This document shows positions 29,215 to 38,104 of a stretch of 64,000 nucleotides of DNA, piece by piece; within the stretch, counting starts at the first letter, position 1; each line of letters starts with the position of its first letter. The stretch covers positions 1 to 64,000 of the forward strand of contig NZ_FTMV01000012.1 in assembly GCF_900156175.1 (NCBI RefSeq). Direction: 5' to 3'. The notes beneath the pieces are model-generated. The model made no database searches, was not told where the DNA came from, and saw nothing but the letters and a program-made list of their open reading frames with translations. The DNA is from Janthinobacterium sp. TND4EL3. Its GTDB lineage: Bacteria > Pseudomonadota > Gammaproteobacteria > Burkholderiales > Burkholderiaceae_D. The translations under genes and the position numbers were made by a program.

Positions 29215-29745
29215 ATGAGTCTTGAAATTCGTATTGCAACATCGACCGACGCTTTCGAGGCGTGCAACGTATTGCGACGTTCCATCGTCGAATGCTGCAG
29301 CCTCGATCATCGGAACGATCCGGCCATCCTGGAAGCCTGGCTGGGCAATAAAACACCGCAGATGGTGGCGTGCTGGTTCGCGTCGCCCACCAATTTTTCG
29401 CTCGTCGCCGTCGAGGCGGGCGCCGTCGTCGGCGTCGGCCTGCTGACGCGCGCTGGCAAGCTGGCCCTGTGCTATTTGTTGCCGGAGGCACAAGGCCGCG
29501 GCGCGGGCAAGACCCTCGTCGAGCGGCTCGAAGTGCAGGCCAGGGAGTGGGGCATCAAGGCCTTGCAGCTGCACAGCACGGCAACGAGCCAGGAGTTTTT
29601 CGTCAAGCAGGGCTATGTCGAGGCGGGCAATGTGCGCTCGCCGTATGGCGTGGAAACGATTTTTTGCTGGAAACAGATTGATCCCGCGGGTATGGCCAGC
29701 GGCGACCCCAAGCGCAAGCGCTTTTGCAACTGCAACTCGGCCTGA
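29215..29745 (+). CDS. GNAT-family N-acetyltransferase
   Basis: A 176-residue GNAT protein. The acetyl-CoA loop is visible as LLPEAQGRGAGKTLVERLE, followed by the helix WGIKALQLHSTATSQEFFVKQGYVEAG typical of motif B. It transfers an acetyl group from acetyl-CoA to an amine; the substrate cannot be predicted. The C-terminal ~20 residues, including CNCNSA, extend beyond the domain. ATG 29215 has only a weak ribosome-binding site. It is monocistronic, ended by a hairpin followed by a T-rich tract. Confidence 0.85.
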   Translation: MSLEIRIATSTDAFEACNVLRRSIVECCSLDHRNDPAILEAWLGNKTPQMVACWFASPTNFSLVAVEAGAVVGVGLLTRAGKLALCYLLPEAQGRGAGKTLVERLEVQAREWGIKALQLHSTATSQEFFVKQGYVEAGNVRSPYGVETIFCWKQIDPAGMASGDPKRKRFCNCNSA

Positions 29746-29763
29746 CGGCTATCCTGCACTTCA

Positions 29764-29790
29764 GCCCGCCTATCCGGCGGCGGGCCTTTC
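29764..29790 (+). terminator. intrinsic terminator after the GNAT gene
   Basis: GCCCGCC (29764-29770) pairs perfectly with GGCGGGC (29779-29785), followed by CTTTCTTTCCC. It lies 19 bp past the GNAT stop and 27 bp before the convergent amidotransferase gene end. The T-tract is interrupted, so efficiency is uncertain. Confidence 0.75.
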
Positions 29791-29811
29791 TTTCCCTTTG
29801 AATATTTCCCT

Positions 29812-30624
29812 TCAGTAACTGATCTGGATATACACGCCTTGCGCTGCCGTCTCGCGCGCGGGCAGCAAGGCGCCGCCGGCAAACAATTTCAGTTCGCCGG
29901 GCGCGAACGCCAGCCAGTCCTCGTTCTGCGTCAGCGGATGCGTGGCGATGACGGCGATGCGGTCGTCGAGGTGGTTGTGCTGGCGAAAGTCGATGCTGCG
30001 CTCGCAGTCGATCAGTTGCGCTACGGAAAACGGATACTCGCGGATCACATAGTGCAGATGCGTGGAGCAGTGCGCGAACAGCAGCTCGCCGTCCGACAGG
30101 ATGAAGTTGAAGCTGCCGTGCGCGGCGATCTCCGCCGCCACCTCGGCGATGGCGGCGCGCAGGGCGGCGCGCGCGGGCTCGCCTGCGGGAAACTGTGTGC
30201 GCAGGCGGGCCAGCAGGTGGCAGAACGCCTGTTCGCTGTCCGTGTCGCCGCTGGCGCGGTAGTGGGCGTTGGCGGGTGCGCGCCACGTCTTGAGGTCGCC
30301 ATTGTGGGCGAAGGACCACGTCTTGCCCCACAGTGCGCGGGCGAACGGGTGCGTGTTCTCCGGGGCGACGCGGCCCTGCGTGGCCTTGCGGATGTGCGCG
30401 ACGATGTTCTTTGCCTTCACCGGGTGCCGCTGTACCTGGGCGGCCAGCGGCGAGTCGATTGCCGCCAGGTGGTCCGTCAGCAGGGTGCAGCCGCTACTGG
30501 AATGATAGGCGATGCCCCAGCCGTCGCGATGCTCGTCCGTGCGTCCGCCCCGTTCGGCAAAGCCGGCAAAGGAAAAACCCAGCGCGGCAGGCTTGCTGCT
30601 GTTCATTGCGAGTAACTGGCACAT
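29812..30624 (-). CDS. class II glutamine amidotransferase (YafJ-type)
   Basis: A 270-residue Ntn-type glutamine amidotransferase. After Met removal, Cys2 (MCQLLAMNSS) is the nucleophile. The RTDEHRDGWGIAYH segment, the HIRKATQG motif and the FAHNGDL motif form the glutaminase pocket. It is a stand-alone amidotransferase domain like E. coli YafJ, with no fused synthetase. Ammonia acceptor and pathway are unknown. ATG 30624 follows GGAAGGG. It is convergent with the GNAT gene and divergent from the EAL-like gene. Confidence 0.9.
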   Translation of the reverse strand: MCQLLAMNSSKPAALGFSFAGFAERGGRTDEHRDGWGIAYHSSSGCTLLTDHLAAIDSPLAAQVQRHPVKAKNIVAHIRKATQGRVAPENTHPFARALWGKTWSFAHNGDLKTWRAPANAHYRASGDTDSEQAFCHLLARLRTQFPAGEPARAALRAAIAEVAAEIAAHGSFNFILSDGELLFAHCSTHLHYVIREYPFSVAQLIDCERSIDFRQHNHLDDRIAVIATHPLTQNEDWLAFAPGELKLFAGGALLPARETAAQGVYIQISY

Positions 30625-30856
30625 GGCGGCCCTTCCTGGTGGTATCGGTACACGGCCACAGTAAAGGCGGGCAGCGGGGGCGGGAAGGAATGTTTCCGAC
30701 TATCGATATGCACTGGCCGTCGCATCCCTTATGTGGTGGACGCATATCAAATGGCGAAACCATTCGTTCTCCTTTGGTTCGCCTTGCCTTAGTCTGCACG
30801 CTTTGGCGTCGTCTTCCCCATGCGGGATGCCGGCGCAGCCCGATGAAGGAGCCGCC

Positions 30857-31693
30857 ATGCCATTTCCCGTCCTGAAGAATTACCTTGCCCGCCTGTCGCA
30901 TCAGACCCAGGCCGGCACCAGCGTCTGGCTCGATGACGAGGGCAGGGCGCTGGGTCGCTTCTTTAATTGCACCATGACGAGCGCCTTCCAGCCCCTGCGC
31001 GAACTGGGCAGCGGCAAGCTGCTGGCGTTCGAGGGCCTGGCGCGCAGCGTGTCGAAGGCGGACGAGGGCCTGTCGCTGTGGCGTTTGCTCGACCATGCGG
31101 CCAGCGACGACGAATCCGTGGAGCTGGACCGGCTGTGCCGCATGTTGCATGCGATTAATTTCTTTCGCCAGAGCGAAGCGGAGCAGTCGGACCTGTACCT
31201 GAACGTGCACGACCGCCTGCTGAGCGCCGTCAGCAGCAATCACGGCCACGCCTTCCAGCGCATCCTCGACGCGCTGGGCTTGCCCATCGAGCGCATCGTG
31301 CTGCAATTGCCGGCCGTCACGCCAAACCAGGGCTGGCTGCTCAACTACGTGGCCGACAATTACCGCCGCAATGGTTTCCGCCTGGCCATCAACGTGGCCA
31401 GCGTGCACGAAGCGACGGGCATGCTGGAGCGGCTGCACCCGCATGCGTTCAAGCTCGACGCGGGCAACCTCAGCGACGAGCAGGCCGTCGCCAGCTTCGT
31501 CACCGTGTGCCATGCGGCGAAAATCCGCGTCGTCTTCAAGCGCCTCGACACGCCGGCCGCGCTGGCCGCGCTGCAGCGCATCGCCGCCGCCACGGGCTTG
31601 CCCATCGCGGCCCAGGGTTATCTGCTTGACAAGCCCCTGACGGCGCTGGCGCAGGCGAAAGAGGGCGTCTTGCCCGTCGCTGCCGCCGCCTGA
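30857..31693 (+). CDS. degenerate EAL-domain protein (probable non-catalytic c-di-GMP receptor or regulator)
   Basis: A 278-residue single EAL-like domain, starting at ATG 30857 with AAGGAG. The fold is recognisable: SAFQPLRELGSGKLLAFEGLAR corresponds to the EAL strand, then LYLNVHDRLL, LPIERIVLQLP, FRLAINVASV, HAFKLDAGNL and the terminal AAQGYLLDKPL. Several catalytic residues of active phosphodiesterases are missing: the DDFG aspartates are replaced by INVAS, and the ExVE glutamate region by VFKRLDT. Only the first glutamate, the LN motif and the lysine remain. It is therefore likely to bind c-di-GMP or a partner rather than hydrolyse it. It has no GGDEF or receiver partner. Confidence 0.8.
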   Translation: MPFPVLKNYLARLSHQTQAGTSVWLDDEGRALGRFFNCTMTSAFQPLRELGSGKLLAFEGLARSVSKADEGLSLWRLLDHAASDDESVELDRLCRMLHAINFFRQSEAEQSDLYLNVHDRLLSAVSSNHGHAFQRILDALGLPIERIVLQLPAVTPNQGWLLNYVADNYRRNGFRLAINVASVHEATGMLERLHPHAFKLDAGNLSDEQAVASFVTVCHAAKIRVVFKRLDTPAALAALQRIAAATGLPIAAQGYLLDKPLTALAQAKEGVLPVAAAA

Positions 31694-31792
31694 CGCAAAA
31701 AGCAGGGCAATCAGGCCCGTACGATAGGCGTGGAGGGTTTTTCTTCGCTGCACAATACGCTATAGTATTCCCATCGTTATATTGGACTGACT

Positions 31793-32542
31793 ATGGCATC
31801 GCGCAGAAATTTTCTACACCATGGTATGGGCCTGGCCGCGCTGGGCCTGGTAGCCACTCCGCTCATCGGCTGCGCCTCGCGCACGACCGCTCCCGCCTCG
31901 GCTTCGGCCAGCGCCAAGCCGCGCGCGCCGCGCACGGGCGTGCCGCCCCAGCCGACGCAACTGGCCAGCGTCGACCGCTCGCTCACCTCGCAGTCGCGCC
32001 AGCCGATCACGGAACTCGAACCGCCGCCCGACATCTTCGATGCGCAGGCGCTGGACCTGGAATTCTGGCTCAAGCCCCGCACGCTGGAAGTGGTGCGTCC
32101 GGCCAGCAATGAAAAGGCGAAACTGCTGTACTGGAAAGATGGCGAAGTCATCGATTCGGCCTACCAGGAACTGTGCCACTTGCTGCGCGACGTGAACGGC
32201 AAGAAGACGGCGCCCATCGACCCGAAACTGCTGGAAACCCTGTGGGGCACGCAAGCGTTCGTGGCCCGCTACGGCATCGAGCAGCCGCTGGAGATTTTGT
32301 CGGGCTACCGCACGGCCGAATCGAACGGCAAGCTGCGCGAAGCAGGCGTGCCGGCCGCGCGCCAGTCGCTGCACATCTCGGGCCGCGCCGCCGACATCCG
32401 CGTGGCGAATCTGAACGCGGAAGTGCTCGGCTCGCTCGTGCGCAGCTTCAAGCAGGGCGGCGTGGGCTTTTATTACCGCTCCGGCCCCCGCGGCGGCTGG
32501 ATCCATGCCGATACGGGATTGCAGCGCGTTTGGAAAGGCTAA
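31793..32542 (+). CDS. DUF882/M15-type murein endopeptidase (MepK/YcbK-like) lipoprotein or Tat substrate
   Basis: A 249-residue exported protein. The N-terminus MASRRNFLHHGMGLAALGL resembles a twin-arginine signal, and it is followed by a lipobox-like LIGC, so it may be a lipoprotein. The catalytic domain is C-terminal, with ILSGYRTAESN, SLHISGRAADIRV (zinc-binding His and Asp), GGVGFYY and WIHADTG. Family members (YcbK/MepK) cleave mDAP-mDAP or related peptidoglycan cross-links in the periplasm. The central ~100 residues are a linker specific to this group. The nearby PBP7-type gene acts on the same polymer but is not linked. Confidence 0.85.
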   Translation: MASRRNFLHHGMGLAALGLVATPLIGCASRTTAPASASASAKPRAPRTGVPPQPTQLASVDRSLTSQSRQPITELEPPPDIFDAQALDLEFWLKPRTLEVVRPASNEKAKLLYWKDGEVIDSAYQELCHLLRDVNGKKTAPIDPKLLETLWGTQAFVARYGIEQPLEILSGYRTAESNGKLREAGVPAARQSLHISGRAADIRVANLNAEVLGSLVRSFKQGGVGFYYRSGPRGGWIHADTGLQRVWKG

Positions 32543-32548
32543 GGCTTT

Positions 32549-32752
32549 CTAATCGTAGTGATAGGGCGGTTCCGGCACGCTATCGGTGCCGGCGCGCCGC
32601 CACTCGTCGAAATTCACGGGCCGCTCCCACCAGATACGCCAGCCCTTGTGCTGGCTGGCCTGTACTTCGGGGTGCGTCCGCAGATAGCCGTCGATAAAGC
32701 GGGTAAAGTCCGATATATAACCGCTGCGGCGGTACATCAGTCGATGCGACAT
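32549..32752 (-). CDS. DUF3460 family small protein
   Basis: A 67-residue protein matching the betaproteobacterial DUF3460 family: an aromatic start, a SDFTRFIDGYLRTHPE helix, a WWERPVNFDEWRRA core and a PYHYD C-terminus. GGGAGG precedes ATG 32752. The function of the family is unknown. It is encoded between, and opposite to, the DUF882 gene and a LysR gene, and ends 7 bp from the former, convergent. It is useful as a taxonomic marker. Confidence 0.85.
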   Translation of the reverse strand: MSHRLMYRRSGYISDFTRFIDGYLRTHPEVQASQHKGWRIWWERPVNFDEWRRAGTDSVPEPPYHYD

Positions 32753-32827
32753 GGCTGCCTCCCTGGCTTGCCTTCCTTCTTTTGACCGCCGGCACGCATA
32801 AAAGTGCGGCTTTTATCGTCCCGCCCC

Positions 32828-33721
32828 ATGAAACTCTCCAGCCATAACATCGAACTGTTCCTGGCCGTCGTCGACGGCGGCTCGTTCTCGGCCGCCGCGC
32901 GCGCGCTGCGCCGGGCGCCGTCGGCCGTCAGCATGGCGATGGCCAGCATCGAGGCGGAGCTGGGCATCGTGCTGTTCGACCGCGGTGCGCGCGAAGCCGT
33001 GCCCACGCCGGCCGCCACGGCCCTGATCCCCCATGCGCGCCTGATCGCCGAGCAATTGAAGCAGTTGCACCTGCACGTGCAGGAGTTGTCGCAGGGGCTG
33101 GAAAGCCGCATTTCGCTCGGTATCGCGGCCGAACTCGATCATGCGCCTTTTTTGCGCGCCGTGCAGGCGCTGTCGCAGCGCCATCCGCTGCTCGACATCG
33201 AAGTGCTGACGGCGCCGCAGGACGACGTGCTCGACATGCTGCACCGGGGCCGCATCAGCGCCTGCATGGCGTTTGCCGGCGGGCGCATCAATCACGAGGA
33301 ACAGTTCCAGCTGGTGGGCAGCGATGCCTTGCTGGCAATTATTTCTACACAGCATCCACCGAGTGCGGCCGGGCAGCCCCTGTACATCGAGGAACTGGTC
33401 AATTTGCGCCAGATCATCGTTGCCAGCCGGGAACTCGACCTGGCCGATGCGCGGCCCGTCGTGGGACTGTCCTACTGGCGCACCGATAGTTTGCCGATGG
33501 CGCTGTCCATGGTCGAGGCGGGGCTGGGCTGGGGCAACTTTGCCGCCTCGGCCATTGCCCATTCTCTGGCGGCGGGCAGGGTGCGCTGCGTCGCCTTCAA
33601 GAATACGGGCAATGGCCTGGTCGTGCCCATCCACCTGGTGTGGATGAAGGACCGGCCGCTGGGCGTGGCGGCGCGGTCCTTTCTTCAGTTGCTGACCGCG
33701 TCGGAAACTCTCGCGCCCTGA
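32828..33721 (+). CDS. LysR-family transcriptional regulator
   Basis: A 297-residue LysR-type regulator. The helix-turn-helix is FSAAARALRRAPSAVSMAMASIEAELG (about 20-46). The effector domain begins RISLGIAAELDHAPFL. I prefer ATG 32828 over an in-frame GTG at 32804. Its last 37 bp overlap the 3' end of the PACE efflux gene on the other strand. LysR genes often neighbour PACE transporters, but usually divergently; here they converge, so control of it is not implied by a shared promoter. Confidence 0.9.
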   Translation: MKLSSHNIELFLAVVDGGSFSAAARALRRAPSAVSMAMASIEAELGIVLFDRGAREAVPTPAATALIPHARLIAEQLKQLHLHVQELSQGLESRISLGIAAELDHAPFLRAVQALSQRHPLLDIEVLTAPQDDVLDMLHRGRISACMAFAGGRINHEEQFQLVGSDALLAIISTQHPPSAAGQPLYIEELVNLRQIIVASRELDLADARPVVGLSYWRTDSLPMALSMVEAGLGWGNFAASAIAHSLAAGRVRCVAFKNTGNGLVVPIHLVWMKDRPLGVAARSFLQLLTASETLAP

Positions 33722-34164
33722 GTATCGGGCGCTGCTTCCTTCGGCTGCTGCGCCGACAGGGGCACGCCGAACAGGCCGTCGAAGAAGTAGTTAAAAATGA
33801 AGCTGTAGCAGGGGATGATCAGCATCAGCGCGAAATCGAGCACGAAGGCTTGCCACAGGCTGATATCGAGCCACCAGGCGATCAGCGGGATCAGGTAAAT
33901 CACCAGCGTGATCTGGAAGCCGATCGCGTGCAGGATGCGGCGCCAGACGGTGCGCGTGCGCGATACCTGGCGGATTTCCCAGTACTCGAAGGCCGTGTTG
34001 TAGAGCAGGTTCCAGATCACGGCAATGGTGGTGATCATGATGGCCAGCGGGCCCGTGCTGGTGGGCGATTCGCCCGAAAGCAGGGTCAGCCAGGCCGTGG
34101 AAATGACCATGCCGATGATTTCAAAGGCCGTGACGTAGACGATTTTGCGTTTGATGCCTTGCAT
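33685..34164 (-). CDS. PACE-family multidrug/biocide or polyamine efflux protein
   Basis: A 159-residue integral membrane protein made of two tandem bacterial transmembrane pair repeats (four TM helices). The first helix carries the AFEIIGM segment; its glutamate corresponds to the essential membrane glutamate of AceI. WNLLYNTAFEYWE and the second-repeat FVLDFALMLIIPCYSFIFNYFFD complete the family pattern. PACE proteins export chlorhexidine, acriflavine and short-chain diamines in exchange for protons. I start it at ATG 34164; an upstream start at 34209 would add 15 residues. The 3' ends of this gene and the LysR gene overlap by 37 bp. Confidence 0.9.
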   Translation of the reverse strand: MQGIKRKIVYVTAFEIIGMVISTAWLTLLSGESPTSTGPLAIMITTIAVIWNLLYNTAFEYWEIRQVSRTRTVWRRILHAIGFQITLVIYLIPLIAWWLDISLWQAFVLDFALMLIIPCYSFIFNYFFDGLFGVPLSAQQPKEAAPDTQGARVSDAVSN

Positions 34165-34358
34165 GTAAAGCCTGTAAAGAAGAGATGGCGCGTATTTTAA
34201 GTCAGGCATGCTGATGTTAAAAGTTAATAGCTGTCAGTTTCTCTGATGGATTCACTGTGGGAATACCCTGCGCGCCGCGAACGGGGGATAATGGCGGCTG
34301 GCGGGCAAACGCTCCCGCGCATCACCGCAGAACATCACCGCAGAAAAGGTCAACGAGC

Positions 34359-34811
34359 ATGCAAGGCGCAGCAGACAGCAACATCCCCGACACCTCCAAT
34401 TCCCCCGCCAGCGCGGACGAACGTCCCCGTTTTCGCCCCCGTCCGTGGGAGCACCTGGAAACCCCGTACGACGTGGAAGTGTGGATCGAGGAACATAACC
34501 GCAGCATGCAGGACAATATCCGCGCCACGGAAACGGGCGTGGGCATCTGCTTTACCCTGGCCGAAGGGGGCGATATCTATATGCAGACGAGTGCCGACGG
34601 CGCCGTCGTGCTCGACGTGACGCCGGACGCGGCCTGGGTGTCGCCGCTGATCAGCGCCGCCACGGGCTGCGAGACACCGGCCTCGTCGTTGTGGATCTTG
34701 CCTGACGACAAGCTGATTCAGCTGATCGTGGGTCTGTCCAGCCTGGTCGCCAGCACCCTGCTGGTGGTGGGCCACGATTTCGGCCTACGCCGGCGCGGCA
34801 TGGGGCGCTGA
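34359..34811 (+). CDS. hypothetical protein with C-terminal hydrophobic segment
   Basis: I do not recognise this 150-residue protein. ATG 34359 follows AAAGG. Residues 1-40 are polar and Pro/Ser/Arg-rich and probably disordered (ERPRFRPRPWEHLETP). A conserved-looking middle follows (YDVEVWIEEHNRSMQDNI, then GVGICFTLAEGGDIYMQTSADGAVVLDVT). Near the C-terminus IQLIVGLSSLVASTLLVVG is hydrophobic enough for one membrane helix, ending in a basic RRRGMGR tail (positive-inside). Codon use is like the neighbours. It lies 137 bp before the DUF5672 gene on the same strand and could share its transcript. No function is proposed. Confidence 0.65.
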   Translation: MQGAADSNIPDTSNSPASADERPRFRPRPWEHLETPYDVEVWIEEHNRSMQDNIRATETGVGICFTLAEGGDIYMQTSADGAVVLDVTPDAAWVSPLISAATGCETPASSLWILPDDKLIQLIVGLSSLVASTLLVVGHDFGLRRRGMGR

Positions 34812-34947
34812 GCCGTTTGCGCTCGGGGGCGGCCCTGCCCCTTGTCCGGCTCCGCTTTGCGCTGTATCATGCGGCGTTGCAAAATATGCCATGCCTGCGC
34901 TCGCGCCTGGCATGCCTCCCGCCGCACTTACCGATGAAAAGCCTGCA

Positions 34948-35802
34948 ATGCATAATCACAAGCTGGACCTGCGCAACGTCAGCCTGGTGTGCGTCGAAAC
35001 GCGCTATCCCGAACTGGCCAGCTTTGCCATCGAGCGCTGCCTGGCGGGCGCCGATTTCAAGGAATGCCTGCTGTTCACTTCCCGTCCGCATGACTTGCCC
35101 CCGCATATACGCCAGGTACTGATCGCCCCCATCGAGAGCGTGGAGGCGTACTCGGCATTCATGGTGCATGAGCTGGGCGCTCATTTCAGCGGCACGCATG
35201 TGCTCATCATGCAATGGGACAGTTTCATCCTGGACGCACGTCAATGGCAGAGTGCTTTCCTGGACTGCGATTACATCGGTGCGCCGTGGTCGCATCGGCC
35301 GGTGGCCGTCGGCAATGGCGGTTTTTCGCTGCGCTCGCGGCGCCTGTATGAGGTCTTGCCGCAACTGTCCATCACGCAACCCCATCCGGAGGACTACGCG
35401 ATCTGTGAACTGCATGGCGAGCAGCTGCGCCAGGACTTTGGCGTGCGCTTTGCCGATGCGGGCCTGGCCTCCAGTTTCGCCTTCGAATGCGTTGCTCCCA
35501 CCGCTCCCACGTTCGGCTTCCATGGCTTTTTCAATTTCGGCCTGGTGCTCGACGACGTGGCGCTGCGCGATTACCTGCTCATGTGCGACGATGCCATGAT
35601 GCATGCGTCGGCCGTGCGCAGGCTCGTCAAGCAGCTGTATGGCGCCGGCCGCTACCGGATGGCGGCACATGTACTGCGCCGGCGCCTCAACGGTGGCGCG
35701 GCCATGTTCGCCGATGCCTGCCTGCTTGCCTTGCGCGCCGGTTGGCACGCGCTCATGGGCGGCCGCGCGCGTCCGGTTGCGCTGCCGGCGAAACTGTCCT
35801 GA
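34948..35802 (+). CDS. DUF5672 family protein (glycosyltransferase-associated)
   Basis: A 284-residue protein with the DUF5672 signature. It runs VSLVCVETRYPELA at the N-terminus, then LIMQWDSFILDARQWQSAFLDCDYIGAPW, VGNGGFSLRS, PEDYAICE and FGFHGFFNF. DUF5672 domains have a nucleotide-sugar transferase-like fold and are found in surface-glycan loci. ATG 34948 is my choice; ATG 34891 in frame is possible and would add 19 residues. Neither has a strong ribosome-binding site. The GT9 gene 2.3 kb downstream may act on the same glycan, but it lies on the other strand. Confidence 0.8.
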   Translation: MHNHKLDLRNVSLVCVETRYPELASFAIERCLAGADFKECLLFTSRPHDLPPHIRQVLIAPIESVEAYSAFMVHELGAHFSGTHVLIMQWDSFILDARQWQSAFLDCDYIGAPWSHRPVAVGNGGFSLRSRRLYEVLPQLSITQPHPEDYAICELHGEQLRQDFGVRFADAGLASSFAFECVAPTAPTFGFHGFFNFGLVLDDVALRDYLLMCDDAMMHASAVRRLVKQLYGAGRYRMAAHVLRRRLNGGAAMFADACLLALRAGWHALMGGRARPVALPAKLS

Positions 35803-35935
35803 CGGCGGGGCGCGGGAAACCGCGCTTGTGGTGAAAGTGGCATACTGGCACGCATCGCTCGACACTGCGCCTTGCGCATGCTAGTCTCGGGACAGCATCC
35901 GCCTGACTGCCTGGGCGGTAGTGCAAAGGATAGCC

Positions 35936-38104
35936 ATGGACAATACACCGCATGCGGTCTCTTCTCCTGATACCTCTTCCCTGCCTGGCCATGACCCCGT
36001 GCCGTGGCCGGCCGCGCCCTTGCTTGACGATGGCGTCTTCAGCCCGGAGCGGGTGAAGGCCGAGCGCGAACAGGCGTATTTCAACGATTTGTACCTGCTG
36101 GCGCCCGTCGCCTATTTCGTGCTGGGCCTCGACGGTGTGATCCTGCAAATGAACCTCGTGGCTGCCGAGCTGTTCGGCCTGCAGCGCGACCGGCCCGGCC
36201 ACGTGCTGTTCCGCGCCTACGTGCATGAAGCCTTCGGCCACGATTACGAGCAGTTCGTGCAGCGCGTGCTCAACAGCAGCGAACCGGAACGCATCCAGCT
36301 GCAGATCAGGCTGCGCCCGGGCGTGCCGGAACCCTGTCTACCGATGAGTCTGCTTGGCAGCGCCGACCCCGGCGGCCAGGCGCTGCGCCTGGTGCTTGAA
36401 CAGGCCGAAGGCAGGCTGGCCGCGCTCGAACGCAGCGAGGAGCGCTTCCGGCGCATCGTGCATAGCGCCGAAGAGGGCATCTGGGAAATCGATGCGCAGG
36501 CGCTGACCAGCTTTGTCAATCCGAAGATGGCGCACATGCTGGGTTTCCAGATCGAGGACATGCTGGGCCAGCCGCTGGCCTCCTTCATGGACGAGGAGGG
36601 GCGCGCCATCCTCGAACGCAATATCGCGCGGCGCGAGGAAGGCATCGCCGAACGCCATGAGTTCAAATTCCTGCGCCGCGACGGCAGCGCCCTGTGGGCC
36701 ACCCTGGCCACCAACCCTATCTTCGACTCCGGCGGCGGCTACCTGGGGGCGCTGGCGCTGGTCAGCGACATCACGGCGCAGCGCATCGCGTCCGAGCGCA
36801 TCTGGCGGCAAGCCAACGTCGACCAGCTGACGGGCTTGCCGAACCGCCACATGTTTCTCGACCGTCTGCATCACGAGGCGCGGCGGGCCAGGCGCGATGG
36901 CAAATGCCTGGCCCTGCTGTTCATCGACCTCGACCATTTCAAGCAAGTCAATGACCGCCTCGGCCACGCCAAGGGTGACATGCTGCTGCGCCAGGCGGCG
37001 CGGCGCATCAGCGAACGCGTGCGCGTGACCGACACGGTGGCGCGCCTGGGCGGCGATGAATTCACCGTGATCCTGGCCGGCATGGCGCAGCCGGGCGGCA
37101 TCGAGCGGGTGCTGCAGGAGCTGGTGGCGGCGCTGGCCGCGCCTTTCATGCTCGACGGCGACAGCGCCCAGATCTCGGCCAGCGTGGGCGTGGCCCTGTA
37201 TCCGGCCGATGCCGAGGCGACGGCCACCTTGCTGCGCCATGCCGACCAGGCCATGTATGCGGCCAAGAGCGCGGGGCGCAACCGCTACAGCTACTTCACG
37301 CCAGCCATGCAGCAGGCTGCCGAACTGCGCCGCAGCACGGTGCGCGAGATGCGCCTTGCGCTGGAACAAGACCAGTTCGAACTCCATTACCAGCCCATCA
37401 TCGGGCTGCAGGGCGGCGGCATCGAGCGGGCCGAAGCGCTGCTGCGCTGGCGCCATCCGCAGCGGGGCTTGCTGTATCCCGCCGATTTCATCGGCTTTGC
37501 AGAAGCCAATGGCTTGATCACCGATATCGGCGACTGGGTCTTTCGCCAGGCCGTGCGCCAGGCGCAGCAGTGGCAAGCCGGGTATGGCGCCGCTTTCCAG
37601 ATCAGCATCAACAAGTCGGCGCTGGAATTTCATTGCGACGCCGCCTGCTACCAGGGCTGGGGCGAGACCCTGGCGCGGGCGGGCCTGGCGCCGGGCGCCA
37701 TTGCCATCGAGATGGTGGAAGGCGTGCTGCTCGACGATGCCCGTCAGGTAGGCGAGCGGCTGCGGCAGTTGCGCGGCATGGGGCTGGCGCTGGCGCTCGA
37801 CGACTTTGGCGCTGGCAACGCCTCGCTGGCATGCCTGAAGCGGGACGATATCGAGGTGCTCAAGCTCGATCCTTCTCTGGTGCGGGAACTGGGGCATGGC
37901 GATGCCGCGCTGGCCGTGTGCGTGGCCATCATCACCCTCGCGCACGGCCTGGGACTGAAGGTGGTGGCCGAAGGCGTGGAAACGGCGGCGCAGCGCGACT
38001 TGCTGCGCGACGCCGGCTGCGATTATGCGCAGGGCCACGTGTTTTCCCGGGCCTTGCCGGCGGGACAGTTCGCGGCCCTCTTGGCCGCTCAGCCCGCTGC
38101 TTGA
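35936..38104 (+). CDS. PAS-GGDEF-EAL cyclic-di-GMP signalling protein
   Basis: A 722-residue cytoplasmic protein. A first PAS-like region (about 50-145) and a second PAS with PAC (about 165-285) are followed by GGDEF and EAL domains. The GGDEF motif is intact (Gly372-Gly-Asp-Glu-Phe376), preceded by DQLTGLPNR. The EAL domain has Glu500-Ala-Leu, EMVEGVL, LDDFGAGNASLACLKR, LKLDPSLV and VVAEGVET, so both activities look possible. No transmembrane helix is evident. ATG 35936 follows AAGGA. Next to a large flagellar locus it could influence the motile-sessile decision, but that is inference. The 3' end overlaps the GT9 gene by 16 bp, convergent. Confidence 0.93.
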   Translation: MDNTPHAVSSPDTSSLPGHDPVPWPAAPLLDDGVFSPERVKAEREQAYFNDLYLLAPVAYFVLGLDGVILQMNLVAAELFGLQRDRPGHVLFRAYVHEAFGHDYEQFVQRVLNSSEPERIQLQIRLRPGVPEPCLPMSLLGSADPGGQALRLVLEQAEGRLAALERSEERFRRIVHSAEEGIWEIDAQALTSFVNPKMAHMLGFQIEDMLGQPLASFMDEEGRAILERNIARREEGIAERHEFKFLRRDGSALWATLATNPIFDSGGGYLGALALVSDITAQRIASERIWRQANVDQLTGLPNRHMFLDRLHHEARRARRDGKCLALLFIDLDHFKQVNDRLGHAKGDMLLRQAARRISERVRVTDTVARLGGDEFTVILAGMAQPGGIERVLQELVAALAAPFMLDGDSAQISASVGVALYPADAEATATLLRHADQAMYAAKSAGRNRYSYFTPAMQQAAELRRSTVREMRLALEQDQFELHYQPIIGLQGGGIERAEALLRWRHPQRGLLYPADFIGFAEANGLITDIGDWVFRQAVRQAQQWQAGYGAAFQISINKSALEFHCDAACYQGWGETLARAGLAPGAIAIEMVEGVLLDDARQVGERLRQLRGMGLALALDDFGAGNASLACLKRDDIEVLKLDPSLVRELGHGDAALAVCVAIITLAHGLGLKVVAEGVETAAQRDLLRDAGCDYAQGHVFSRALPAGQFAALLAAQPAA

